The notes under the pieces were generated by a model. That model made no database searches. It was not told where the DNA came from and saw only the letters and a list, made by a program, of their open reading frames with translations. From positions 1,304,501 to 1,368,500 of the forward strand of contig NC_135246.1 in the NCBI RefSeq assembly GCF_947623445.1: DNA of 64,000 nt. The letters run 5' to 3'. Source of the DNA: Clavelina lepadiformis (taxonomy: Eukaryota; Chordata; Ascidiacea; Aplousobranchia; Clavelinidae). This document shows positions 1 to 9,439 of the stretch, piece after piece. A program made the position numbers and the translations under genes. The stretch's first letter is position 1. Each line of letters opens with the position of its first letter.

Positions 1-442
1 TGCAGTTTCAAACCACAAAAGTGGCCATCTACCGTTAATAGCATCACTCGTACAAGTTGGATACAGGTAGTCATTCCTGTTTGTTTAATCATTAAGTCTA
101 AACTAGAAACTGACATTCCAGGCCCTGCCGATGCCATAGACAACCCAAACACTTTCCTTCTGTCTTTGTTGGTGAAGGTCCTGGCCAACACAATCATCTC
201 ACCATGTTACGTGATGATCTTATACCATGTACAGCGATCGATACAAGTAAGATGAGAATCAGCTTAGTGAGATAAACATGATAACGGCCATTTTTATATG
301 ACCTTAAAAAATCAATAATATGACTTTATTTTTTAGAAAATATGACTTTATGTGAAAATCGTGTATTTTTACATGCGAACAACGTCACTCACGGAACTAA
401 AGAGTAAAACATACGCAACATAACAGTAATACACATCCATTT
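1..442. other. Left flank, no gene recognised
   Basis: No coding region or RNA gene is recognisable. Two copies of TATGACTT (319 and 341) belong to a set of similar octamers that continues to the right of the hAT fragment at 443-802. They suggest this stretch is partly the end of that decayed element. Confidence 0.4.
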
Positions 443-802
443 TTATTTTAAATCACTGTTGTAGTACAGTTTCATGTAGTGTGGAATGTTAGAGTCTTTG
501 AAGTTACGATTTGGACGTAAAAATGACTTTAGTAAGGAAAATGAGCGCTCCACAGACGCTGATGTGGGTTGACACTTCTGCAGTTTTGCATAAAGCGCTG
601 GTGAAATGTCTTGTCTTTGTAGCTCCATAATTTGTTTCACATCGTTTTTGTTCAATCGCTTCTTAATGTAATTTTTGAGCTCAAGCGGATCTTTTCCGAA
701 ATCATGGGCCTCTTTGATGGTGTACGTACAACTTTCCATTTTGAGTATTAAGTTTGAAATATTGTTGTAGTGGAGGCATATTTCTGTTAACTGACTAGTC
801 AA
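443..802 (-). pseudogene. hAT transposase C-terminal fragment (decayed)
   Basis: An open stretch of 119 codons resembles only the C-terminal dimerisation (hATC) region of hAT transposases. The diagnostic part is SASVERSFSLLKSFLRPNR, matching the family's S-x-ERxFS-x-L block with the acidic residue of the catalytic triad. The catalytic core that should precede it (upstream on the minus strand, beyond about 802) is missing, so this is a remnant and not a whole gene (family transposases are usually 500-700 aa). It differs in sequence from the transposase at 4738-6672, so it comes from another hAT lineage. No intact terminal inverted repeats were found around it. A domesticated exon is possible but nothing here supports that. 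Confidence 0.6.
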
Positions 803-1140
803 CTTTGGATCGTTGACTGTAACCGTCTGTGACTGTAAGTGTTATGTAGGCTAATCCTACAGTTTGCCTTCGTTCAATCAGAAATTGCCTTACTTTCTTA
901 GTGCTTAATTGCTTCACCGCTTAAATTGGTACTTTTTATTTAAAGTATACAACCATATGACTTTATAACTCAAAAATATGACTATATAACTTAAAAAGCT
1001 GATTTATGACCTAACCAGGAAAATATGACTTTATATGACTTCATAACATTCTTAATATACCTCATAGGGATGCGGTTTTTGCGTTAAAATTGATTTCACG
1101 ACTTACTGATGCATAGAAAAAAATATGACTTGAATTACTT
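803..1140. other. Flank of decayed hAT with TATGACTT motifs
   Basis: No gene is seen. Exact TATGACTT octamers lie at 956, 1024, 1034 and 1124, with a one-base variant at 977, all on the + strand. Together with 319 and 341 they bracket the transposase fragment and look like subterminal transposase-binding repeats, which hAT elements commonly carry. The role is inferred. Confidence 0.35.
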
Positions 1141-1156
1141 TAAATGGCCAGTCAGT

Positions 1157-1584
1157 GATTACTCGCAAAATCCTCCATAGGGCTCTCTGAAATTTTGCAT
1201 GTCAATCTAGTATTCTTTGAACTCCCATTCCATAAAATGCCATTAAAAACTATGATTCAAACGTTTTTTACATAGGCGCAAAAAACTAGAATTTTTGGTC
1301 TAATAAAACCAATTTTAGCTACGTTCATGCTAATTTTTAGCCTAATTCTGCACGCGATCTGAGACATTGAAGCGCGCCTACTGCTAGGGTAATTCCCAGG
1401 CTTGAAGAAAACTCCAACCATGCTGCAATCTGATTGGCCTAAAAAGGTTTTTAAAGCCCTTCGTAGGAGTACAATAAATTCATAGAGATCTTAGTTTTAG
1501 GTGTTTGACTGCTCCTGAAATGTCAATTACCACAAATTTCAAAACACATCTATAAAGTTTGAAAGGAAAAAAATAACCCACACC
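1157..1584. repeat. Unrecognised array-edge repeat, copy 1
   Basis: A conserved non-coding block found three times at the array edge (also 2611-3115 and 7784-8288), each time ending just before a degenerate tRNA-Pro. It contains a CCAAT-type ATTGGCC and a GC-rich core (around 1334-1400) in otherwise AT-rich DNA. I compared it by eye with U1, U2, U4, U5, U11, U12, MRP and 5S and saw no match. It could be a decayed mobile element or an unknown RNA gene. Confidence 0.6.
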
Positions 1585-1662
1585 GGCTTGTTGGTCTAGG
1601 CTAGGGGGTATGATTCTTGCTTCGGGTGGAAGAGGTCTCGGGTTCAATTCCCGGACCAGCAC
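1585..1662 (+). pseudogene. tRNA-Pro (CGG) pseudogene
   Basis: 78 nt. It has a 6-nt insertion in the D loop (CTAGG-type duplication), mismatched acceptor ends (GGCTTG against CCAGCA) and changes in the anticodon stem. It will not fold as a normal tRNA. The copy at 8289-8366 shares these lesions. Confidence 0.8.
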
Positions 1663-1796
1663 TATAAAGAATAACTGTTTTTGAAACTTCATACCACATA
1701 GGAAAACGTTCTTTCATATATTATGAAGTGAAATGTCAATTACCTCAAATTTCAAAACATTCTATAAAGTTTGAAAGGAAAAGTCTAACCCTCAGC

Positions 1797-2388
1797 GGCG
1801 CGTTGGTCTAGGGCAGGGGTGGCCAGACCTGCTTCATGCTCGAGCCGCATATAACATATTCCAGTTTTAAAAGAGCCACAACACAAACACAACAAAAAAC
1901 ACGAATTTATTCACTCACAAAGAAGTGTAGCTATTGATTAACATTAGTGCTGCGTGGTGATACTATGAGTCTCCAACTGGGCTTCACCAACTCTTTTTGC
2001 AATTATTATTATAACCGTAACCAAGACTTAAAACTAGGTCAGCCCTGACGTACAGCTTCAATCTGACAGTTTACTTAACTGCAGTGTACAAGTTAGCACA
2101 CTTCTGTACAATAATGTACTTTTTGGAGTGTAATTTGATTATTGCTAACAATGAGTCCATTGTTAATACGTGTGATAGAACGCATTGTTTCATAATCTGA
2201 TGAAACAACTCGTCTAGACCGGGAAAATTGCATGTCTAATTCAACAATGCTAATTCATTAAAGAGCCGCAATCAAAGGCTCAAAGAGCCACATGCGGCTC
2301 GAGAGCCGCAGTTTGGCCACCCCTGGTCTAGGGGTATGATTCTTGCTTCGGGTGCAAGAGGTCCCGGGTTCAATTCCCGGACGAGCCC
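1797..2388 (+). pseudogene. tRNA-Pro (CGG) split by hAT-a
   Basis: The 5' part is 1797-1813 and the 3' part is 2326-2388, with anticodon CGG. The 8 bp GTCTAGGG appear on both sides of the insert (1806-1813 and 2326-2333) as a perfect target-site duplication inside the A box. The acceptor 5' strand reads GGCGCG, so the gene may already have been degenerate. Confidence 0.85.
1814..2325. mobile_element. hAT-a, non-autonomous hAT element (512 bp)
   Basis: Terminal inverted repeats start CAGGGGTGGCCA on both ends, with a second inverted block CTCGAGCCGCAT just inside. An 8-bp duplication flanks it. TIRs beginning CAG and 8-bp duplications define hAT. The duplicated GTCTAGGG fits the nnnTAnnn rule known for the Buster branch. 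There is no ORF, so it relied on another element's transposase. Confidence 0.85.
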
Positions 2389-2471
2389 TGCAAAGAAGAT
2401 TATTTTGAATTTATACCAAATATCAAAAAGTTTTATTCATGTAATATGAAGCAAATAAATGAAACTTCATC

Positions 2472-2543
2472 GGCTCGTTGGTCTAGGGGTATGATTCTTG
2501 CTTAGGGTGCAAGAGGTCCCGGGTTCAATTCCCGGACGAGCCC
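2472..2543 (+). tRNA. tRNA-Pro (AGG)
   Basis: Consensus body with an AGG loop (TTAGGGT). It is followed by a long T run about 20 nt downstream, a stronger Pol III stop than in the rest of the array. Confidence 0.9.
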
Positions 2544-2610
2544 TATGAAGAAGAACTTTTTTTTGTCACTTCATGCCAGATATCACAAAGTTATTTCATA
2601 TCAAATGAAG

Positions 2611-3115
2611 TGAAGGAGCCGTCAAACAACAAAAAATGCCATAAAATTTTTGTTTGTTTTATTGTACAGTATATTTCTTAGAGACTGATTACTCGAAAAA
2701 TCATCCATAGGGCTCTCTGAGATTTTGCATTTCAATCTAGTATTCTTTGAACTCCCATTCCATAAAATGTCATTAAAAAAACTATGATTCAAACTTTTTT
2801 TACATAGGCGCAAAAAACTAGAATTTTTGGTCTAATAAAACCAATTTTAGCTACGTTCATGCTAATTTTTAGCCTAATTCTGCACGCGATCTGAGACATT
2901 GAAGCGCGCCTACTGCTAGGGTAATTCCCAGGCTTGAAGAAAACTCCAACCATGCTGCAATCTGATTGGCCTAAAAAGGTTTTTAAAGCCCTACGTAGGA
3001 GTACAATAAATTCATAGAGATCTTAGTTTTAGGTGTTTTACTGCTCCTGAAATGTCAATTACCACAAATTTCAAAACATTCTATAAAGTTTGAAAGGAAA
3101 AGCATAACCCTCAGC
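2611..3115. repeat. Unrecognised array-edge repeat, copy 2
   Basis: Same block as 1157-1584, with about 75 extra bases at the left that are shared with copy 3. The stretch 2400-3060 repeats almost unchanged at an offset of 5173 bp (7573-8230), so hAT-c and its neighbours lie between two duplicates. No gene is seen in it. Confidence 0.6.
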
Positions 3116-3187
3116 GGCGCGTTTGTCTAGGGGTATGATTCTTGCTTTGGGTGCAAGAGGTCCCGGGTTCAATTCGCGGACGAGCCC
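3116..3187 (+). tRNA. tRNA-Pro (TGG), degenerate
   Basis: T4G breaks the acceptor stem, G9T alters the A box and C61G breaks the T stem. Probably a pseudogene. Confidence 0.45.
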
Positions 3188-3321
3188 TATAAAGAATAAC
3201 TGTTTTTGAAACTTCATACCACATAGGAAAACGTTCTTTCATATATTATGAAGTGAAATGTCAATTACCTCAAATTTCAAAACATTCTATAAAGTTTGAA
3301 AGGAAAAGTCTAACCCTCAGC

Positions 3322-4082
3322 GGCGCGTTGGTCTAGGGCAGGGGTGGCCAGACCTGCTTCATGCTCGAGCCGCATATAACATATTCCAGTTTTAAAAGAG
3401 CCACAACACAAACACAACAAAAAACACGAATTTATTCACTCACAAAGAAGTGTAGCTATTGATTAACATTAGTGCTGCGTGGTGATACTATGAGTCTCCA
3501 ACTGGGCTTCACCAACTCTTTTTGCAATTATTATTATAACCGTAACCAAGACTTAAAACTAGGTCAGCCCTGACGTACAGCTTCAATCTGACAGTTTACT
3601 TAACTGCAGTGTACAAGTTAGCACACTTCTGTACAATAATGTACTTTTTGGAGTGTAATTTGATTATTGCTAACAATGAGTCCATTGTTAATACGTGTGA
3701 TAGAACGCATTGTTTCATAATCTGATGAAACAACTCGTCTAGACCGGGAAAATTGCATGTCTAATTCAACAATGCTAATTCATTAAAGAGCCGCAATCAA
3801 AGGCTCAAAGCCTTTTTGTATATTGGGCCGCATTGTCACCTGAAATAAGTCAATGGGCCGAAAAACCTATTAAATTTCAAGAAAAATGGGAATACTATAC
3901 TATTACTGCGTCCTTAATGGCCGACTGCTACATTTTAATTAGGCCAAGATTCAAAGTTCAAAATATTAGTTTTGGAGTGAAAATGACTAGCGGGCCGCAC
4001 AAAAATCTCAGGCGTCCGCATGCTGGACATCCCTGGTCTAGGGGTATGATTCTTGCTTAGGTTGCAAGTCTCGGACGAGCCC
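3322..4082 (+). pseudogene. tRNA-Pro split by a/b hybrid hAT
   Basis: The 5' part is 3322-3338 and the 3' part is 4036-4082. The 3' part has the T-arm deletion typical of hAT-b-split genes, while the 5' flank is that of the hAT-a locus at 1797. This is a recombinant locus. Confidence 0.75.
3339..4035. mobile_element. Hybrid of hAT-a (left) and hAT-b (right)
   Basis: Bases 3339-3810 match hAT-a from its left end. From 3811 the sequence is hAT-b, ending ...GACATCCCTG. The flanks match the parent families side by side, so the hybrid most likely formed by recombination between two interrupted tRNA loci and not by transposition of a chimeric element. The short open frame at 3833-4060 is incidental. 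Confidence 0.75.
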
Positions 4083-4166
4083 TATACAGAAGAAGTTTCG
4101 GAATTTTATACTAAATATCATAAACATTTATTCGTATAATATGAAGCAAAAAGATGCAACTTCACC

Positions 4167-4238
4167 GGCTCGTTGGTCTAGGGGTATGATTCTTACTTTG
4201 GGTGCAAGAGGTCCCGGGTTCAATTCCCGGACGAGCCC
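4167..4238 (+). tRNA. tRNA-Pro (TGG)
   Basis: G29A weakens the anticodon stem; otherwise consensus. Confidence 0.65.
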
Positions 4239-4321
4239 TATAAAGAAGATTATTTTGAATTTATACCAAATATCAAAAAGTTTTATTCATGTAATATGAA
4301 GCAAATAAATGAAACTTCATC

Positions 4322-4393
4322 GGCTCGTTGGTCTAGGGGTATGATTCTTGCTTCGGGTGCAAGAGGTCCCGGGTTCAATTCCCGGACGAGCCC
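4322..4393 (+). tRNA. tRNA-Pro (CGG)
   Basis: Consensus body with a CGG loop (TTCGGGT). Confidence 0.9.
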
Positions 4394-4493
4394 TATAAAG
4401 AAGATTTTTTTGAATTTATACCAAATATCAAAAAGTTTTATTCATGTAATATGAAGAAAATAAATGAAACTTCATCGGCTCGTTGGTCTAGGG

Positions 4494-7343
4494 CAGAGGT
4501 CGGCAACCTTTAGCATTAAAAGAGCCAATGTTCCCAAGTTTATTTAAATTAAGACCTATTCGGAGCCATAACATGTAACTGTCGAGTTGGCCACTAAAAC
4601 AAAAGGTAATTATAGCCTACACTTCATGCAGAATTTCTTAAAATTTTTGCTTTGTACATGCGAATATTCTGTAATTTCAACAAACAAAACCCGACTATTA
4701 AACACAACACTTTCAAAGAATCATTTATTCCACCCAGCTAATGCGATATTTGCTTCTGAATTTCACTGCACAGCACATCTACATTAGCTTGATAAGATGA
4801 CACTTTGAGTTTCATCTGGGACTGCAAGCTCTCATCTGTTAGGCGTGAGCGTTGTTCATTTTTTAAGTAATTCATGACCGAAAAGATTTGTTCGCATAAA
4901 TATGTTGATCCAAATATCGACAGAACTCCAAATGCATATTTTTTCATGTTCATGTACGAGTCAGGTATGGCATTCCACGTATCGAACACGAGCTTGTCTG
5001 GTTTTTGAAGCTTTTCAAGGTCACTCCATTTGTGGTTTTGACGAAGCGTGGCCTTCTGGCGAGCAAGATCTTCAAGGTCAGCTCTCAAGCTTCGGAACTT
5101 AGATACCCACACATCCTTGTCAGCTATGTCGGCCAGTTCAAGCTCAAGAGTAGCTTGACTTACAGCTGTGAATGCAGTCATATTCAGCAGTAATGGATCG
5201 ATTTCCAGAGGTGTAATAGGGAAGGATAACGTATCTTTTTCCTTCCTGAAATCACAGAATCGTTGTTGAAACACAGTTTGCATATCGATGATAGCTTGCT
5301 GAAAGTAAACAAAATTTAACTGGTTGTGTGCTTCTTTGAACTCTTTTAGAAAGGGAAAGTGAAGTAGTGTACCTCTCTGTACATCTCTGGCAAACACTGT
5401 CATCTTGCGCTCAAAAGCCAAAACCGCCCCCAGCATCTGCAGGGTTGTGCTACCTTTTCCTTGCAGGCTTTTGTTCAACGTGTTGAGGTGCGATGTCATA
5501 TCCACCATAAAATGCAACTTTTCTACCCAATCTGGCTGATCCAATTCAGGAAAAGAGAGCCCTTTGATTTTTAAAAACGTTTTTACGTGTTCCAAACTCA
5601 CAGCAAATCTTTTCAGTACCTCCCCTCGGGACAACCATCGAACTTTGTTGTGTAGACGCAGATCTGGATATGTGCTATCAAGTTCATCTAATAATGAACG
5701 AAACTGTCGGTGGTTTAATCCTTGTGCAATTATTTTATTTACTACTCGAATGACGAGATTCATCATTTCATTGCACTCCCGGGGAAATGTTTGAGCGCAC
5801 AATGCCTCCTGATGTAACATACAGTGAAACGTCAACAGATTTCTATCCAATGACTTCTGAAGTAAACTCACAAACCCCTGCTGCGTTCCTACCATATTTG
5901 GTGCTCCATCAGTAGCGACCGAAACCAAGTGAGTTGTGTTTATTTCATTTGTTTTGAGACAGTCTAAAACTGCCCCACAGATGTCTTCACCTCGCGTCTG
6001 GCCTTTTAGTGGTATTATTTCAATCAATTCTTCCTTTAATCCAGTAGAATTTACGTATCTGCAAAACAGGGATATTTGCTCAACATCACTGATATCTTTT
6101 GAACCATCACAAGCAATAGAGTATCCTGGGGCTGAATTGATATCCGAAATTTGTTGAGAACTGATGTTGGCTGCCATTCTAATAGTTCTGTCTTTGACAG
6201 TTTTTGCTGAGAGGGGCATGTCTTTGATTTTCTGAATGATTTTATTCTTGTTTTTAAAGTCTGAGAATAGATGTTCTGATATTTTGATATATGTCTCTTT
6301 TAAATATTCTCCATCTGTAAATGGCTTTCCATGACAGGCTATCTCTCGAGCCGCTATAAAACTCGCAGAAGTGCTTGATGTGGATGAGTTCATCCACTTA
6401 CTGAAAAAAGTTTTGCTTTGATTGGCTCTCCGCCGCAGTTCTAAAACTGCTTTTTTTCGCTGATCTCCAGCAGGATATTTTTCTGCAAAGACATTGTGCT
6501 TATTCAGAAAATGTCTTTCAACGTTTGATTTTTTGTTGTTTGCTAATTCCTCATCACCTAACAAACATACCGGCAAGCCAGTTTTGCTAGCAATGAAAGC
6601 AAATGAATCTGTCCATGAGGGGTTGAACATTCTTTTTTCGTCCGCAACTTTTCTCTTCTTACACTTTTCCATTGTTAATTAATTATTAATCGATACAAGA
6701 CTATACTGTTTTGTTGTAATATCGCTTCTACACTCTTTATTACCTAAAAGATTTTCAATTAGATGCTGCTCTAGACTACGGAAACTAGGCTTACTATTAA
6801 AGATAACTCTGGTATAGCCTACTGGCAATAATTTGGCAAATTTGCAAAAGTTACTGATAAATAACTAATGGCGATTTACATATTTAACAAAGAGTATCTG
6901 ACACTTTTAAACTGTTTACAAAATGCTACAGGCTACTACTACACACTGCATCGTGACACTGCCAGGTATAAGATAATGCTAACATTAATTGTGCGGTAAA
7001 CACGTAACAATATGCTCTTTATCGTTTCACAGAGGGGGGCGGGCAAATCAGAATCTGTCCGCATACATGCATTGTAAGCCGTGATGAGCCGCCATTATTC
7101 CAAACAGTCCTGAAGGGTTTTTTCCTTAGCAAGATAAAAGCATTAAATCTTAATGAAAAAACATACAAAACGGATTTGTAAGTCATAATTTTCAACAAAA
7201 CTAGTTTAAACTATAGAGTCGTTATTAATTTACAACAAATTTTTTTGTATTGCCCAAGCTCGCAGTGTTTAAAGTCACGGGAGCCCGAGCAGAGGGCTGA
7301 AAGAGCCGCATGCGGCTCCGGAGCCGCAGGTTGCCGACCTCTG
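4494..7343 (-). mobile_element. hAT-c, autonomous-looking hAT (2850 bp)
   Basis: Both ends carry the inverted repeat CAGAGGTCGGCAACCT, flanked by a perfect 8-bp duplication. It contains one long transposase gene on the minus strand (4738-6672). The right end also carries nested GC-rich inverted motifs (GCGGCTC / GAGCCGC). The 671 bp between the gene's start and the right end (6673-7343) hold no other gene and should contain the promoter. It belongs with the Buster/Charlie group of hAT by its transposase and its TA-centred target. Confidence 0.9.
4738..6672 (-). CDS. hAT transposase, GTF2IRD2/Charlie-like (644 aa)
   Basis: A DNA transposase that would cut hAT ends and join them to 8-bp target sites in the nucleus. 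The 644 aa are uninterrupted, a normal length for the family. Residues about 33-59 align with the N-terminal BED-like finger (C36, H54, H59), but the second cysteine of the usual CxxC is glycine (G39), so zinc binding is doubtful. The RNase-H-like core has D189 (ACDGSKD), D255 (ATDGAP) and the C284-x2-H287 motif. The C-terminal hATC block has E594 in YLCEQIFSVM. All three acidic catalytic positions are therefore present. The start at 6672 (MEKCKK) is the first ATG of the frame. It resembles the transposase-derived parts of vertebrate GTF2IRD2 and ZBED proteins, but TIRs and target duplications show this copy is still a transposon gene. Activity is not shown. Confidence 0.88.
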   Translation of the reverse strand: MEKCKKRKVADEKRMFNPSWTDSFAFIASKTGLPVCLLGDEELANNKKSNVERHFLNKHNVFAEKYPAGDQRKKAVLELRRRANQSKTFFSKWMNSSTSSTSASFIAAREIACHGKPFTDGEYLKETYIKISEHLFSDFKNKNKIIQKIKDMPLSAKTVKDRTIRMAANISSQQISDINSAPGYSIACDGSKDISDVEQISLFCRYVNSTGLKEELIEIIPLKGQTRGEDICGAVLDCLKTNEINTTHLVSVATDGAPNMVGTQQGFVSLLQKSLDRNLLTFHCMLHQEALCAQTFPRECNEMMNLVIRVVNKIIAQGLNHRQFRSLLDELDSTYPDLRLHNKVRWLSRGEVLKRFAVSLEHVKTFLKIKGLSFPELDQPDWVEKLHFMVDMTSHLNTLNKSLQGKGSTTLQMLGAVLAFERKMTVFARDVQRGTLLHFPFLKEFKEAHNQLNFVYFQQAIIDMQTVFQQRFCDFRKEKDTLSFPITPLEIDPLLLNMTAFTAVSQATLELELADIADKDVWVSKFRSLRADLEDLARQKATLRQNHKWSDLEKLQKPDKLVFDTWNAIPDSYMNMKKYAFGVLSIFGSTYLCEQIFSVMNYLKNEQRSRLTDESLQSQMKLKVSSYQANVDVLCSEIQKQISH

Positions 7344-7489
7344 GTCTAGGGGTATGATTCTTGCTTAGGGTGCAAGAGGTCCCGGGTTCAATTCCCGGAC
7401 GAGCCCTATAAAGAAGATTATTTTGAATTTATACCAAATATCAAAAAGTTTTATTCATGTAATATGAAGCAAATAAATGAAACTTCATC

Positions 7490-7561
7490 GGCTCGTTGGT
7501 CTAGGGGTATGATTCTTGCTTCGGGTGCAAGAGGTCCCGGGTTCAATTCCCGGACGAGCCC
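7490..7561 (+). tRNA. tRNA-Pro (CGG)
   Basis: Consensus body. Confidence 0.9.
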
Positions 7562-7644
7562 TGCAAAGAAGATTATTTTGAATTTATACCAAATATCAAA
7601 AAGTTTTATTCATGTAATATGAAGCAAATAAATGAAACTTCATC

Positions 7645-7716
7645 GGCTCGTTGGTCTAGGGGTATGATTCTTGCTTAGGGTGCAAGAGGTCCCGGGTTCA
7701 ATTCCCGGACGAGCCC
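7645..7716 (+). tRNA. tRNA-Pro (AGG)
   Basis: Consensus body; a duplicate of 2472-2543 at 5173 bp, with the same long downstream T run. Confidence 0.9.
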
Positions 7717-7783
7717 TATGAAGAAGAACTTTTTTTTGTCACTTCATGCCAGATATCACTAAGTTATTTCATATCAAATGAAG

Positions 7784-8288
7784 TGAAGGAGCCGTCAAAC
7801 AACAAAAAATGCCATAAAATTTTTGTTTGTTTTATTGTACAGTATATTTCTTAGAGACTGATTACTCGAAAAATCATCCATAGGGCTCTCTGAGATTTTG
7901 CATTTCAATCTAGTATTCTTTGAACTCCCATTCCATAAAATGCCATTAAAAAAACTATGATTCAAACTTTTTTTACATAGGCGCAAAAAACTAGAATTTT
8001 TGGTCTAATAAAACCAATTTTAGCTACGTTCATGCTAATTTTTAGCCTAATTCTGCACGCGATCTGAGACATTGAAGCGCGCCTACTGCTAGGGTAATTC
8101 CCAGGCTTGAAGAAAACTCCAACCATGCTGCAATCTGATTGGCCTAAAAAGGTTTTTAAAGCCCTACGTAGGAGTACAATAAATTCATAGAGATCTTAGT
8201 TTTAGGTGATTGACTGCTCCTGAAATGTCAATTACCACAAATTTCAAAACATTCTATAAAGTTTGAAAGGAAAAAAATAACCCACACC
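7784..8288. repeat. Unrecognised array-edge repeat, copy 3
   Basis: Third copy of the block at 1157-1584. It leads into the same degenerate tRNA pseudogene as copy 1. No gene is seen. Confidence 0.6.
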
Positions 8289-8366
8289 GGCTTGTTGGTC
8301 TAGGCTAGGGGGTATGATTCTTGCTTCGGGTGGAAGAGGTCTCGGGTTCAATTCCCGCACCAGCAC
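8289..8366 (+). pseudogene. tRNA-Pro (CGG) pseudogene
   Basis: Copy of the 78-nt pseudogene at 1585-1662, with the same 6-nt D-loop insertion and broken acceptor ends and a further T-stem change. Confidence 0.8.
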
Positions 8367-8500
8367 TATAAAGAATAACTGTTTTTGAAACTTCATACCA
8401 CATAGGAAAACGTTCTTTCATATATTATGAAGTGAAATATCAATTACCTCAAATTTCAAAACATTCTATAAAGTTTGAAAGGAAAAGCATAACCCTCAGC

Positions 8501-8572
8501 GGCGCGTTTGTCTAGGGGTATGATTCTTGCTTTGGGTGCAAGAGGTCCCGGGTTCAATTCCCGGACGAGCCC
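8501..8572 (+). tRNA. tRNA-Pro (TGG), degenerate
   Basis: T4G and G9T as in 3116-3187, but the T stem is intact. Confidence 0.5.
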
Positions 8573-8655
8573 TATAAAGAAGATTATTTTGAATTTATAC
8601 CAAATATCGAAAAGTTTTATGCTTATAATATGAAGCAAATAAATGAAACTTCATC

Positions 8656-8727
8656 GGCTCGTTGGTCTAGGGGTATGATTCTTGCTTTGGGTGCAAGAGG
8701 ACCCGGGTTCAATTCCCGGACGAGCCC
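8656..8727 (+). tRNA. tRNA-Pro (TGG)
   Basis: T46A in the variable loop. Confidence 0.85.
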
Positions 8728-8924
8728 TATAAAGAAGATTATTTTGAATTTATACCAAATATCAAAAAGTTTCATTCATGTAATATGAAGCAAATAAATG
8801 AAACTTCTTTCGTACTTCGTACTTTCATATAATATGAAGTGAAATGTCAAATACATCAAATGTCAAAATATTCTATAAAATATGAAGGTAAAAGACTTAA
8901 CCTCTGCCGCTCGTTGGTCTAGGA

Positions 8925-9154
8925 CAGGGATGTCCAGCCTTTTATTATATTGGTCACCTGAAATAAGTCAATGGGCCGCAGAACCTATTAAATTTCAAGA
9001 AAAATAGGTATATTATACTATTACTGCGCCCCTAATAACCGACTGGTACATTTTATTTAGGCCAAGATTCAAAGTTCAAAATACTATTTTTGGAGTGAAA
9101 ATGACTAGCGGGCCGGACAAAAATCTCAGGCGGGCCGCATGTTGGACATCCCTG
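8925..9154. mobile_element. hAT-b, full length (230 bp), in tRNA-Pro
   Basis: The type copy of hAT-b. The left end is CAGGGATGTCCAGC and the right end, read inward, is CAGGGATGTCCAAC, giving a 14-bp inverted repeat with one mismatch. Flanks are GTCTAGGA (8917-8924) and GTCTAGGG (9155-9162), an 8-bp duplication with one change. The split tRNA is 8908-8924 plus 9155-9201. The 3' part has lost about 16 nt covering the T arm, apparently by slippage between two TCCCGG runs. No ORF: a MITE-like hAT. Confidence 0.85.
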
Positions 9155-9284
9155 GTCTAGGGGTATGATTCTTGCTTAGGTTGCAAGTCCCGGACGAGCC
9201 CTATAAAGAAGAAGTTTTGGAATTTGGTCTAAATATTATAAACATTTATTCTTATAATATGAAGCAAAAAGATGCAACTTCACC

Positions 9285-9356
9285 GGCTCGTTGGTCTAGG
9301 GGTATGATTCTTGCTTTGCGTGCAAGAGGTCCCGGGTTCAAATCCCGGACGATCCC
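9285..9356 (+). tRNA. tRNA-Pro body with TGC (Ala) anticodon
   Basis: G35C turns TGG into TGC. T58A is in the T loop and G69T breaks the acceptor stem. The only TGC copy; probably non-functional. Confidence 0.5.
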
Positions 9357-9439
9357 TATAAAGAAGATTATTTTGAATTTATACCAAATATCAAAAAGTT
9401 ATATTCATATAATATGAAGCAGATAAATGAAACTTTATC

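Larger units (their letters stand above)
4477..7406 (+). pseudogene. tRNA-Pro (AGG) split by hAT-c
   Basis: The 5' part is 4477-4493 and the 3' part is 7344-7406. Both halves are otherwise consensus. Perfect GTCTAGGG duplications lie at 4486-4493 and 7344-7351. Precise removal of the insert with one duplication would leave a normal gene, which marks the insertion as young. Confidence 0.9.

Noticed and set aside
2622-2813. A 63-codon minus-strand frame in the array-edge repeat (also 7795-7986)
   Set aside because: No domain and no support beyond the conserved DNA. Copy 1 does not keep the frame whole.
3833-4060. A 75-codon + strand frame
   Set aside because: It spans hAT-b DNA and a tRNA remnant; no protein similarity is recognisable.
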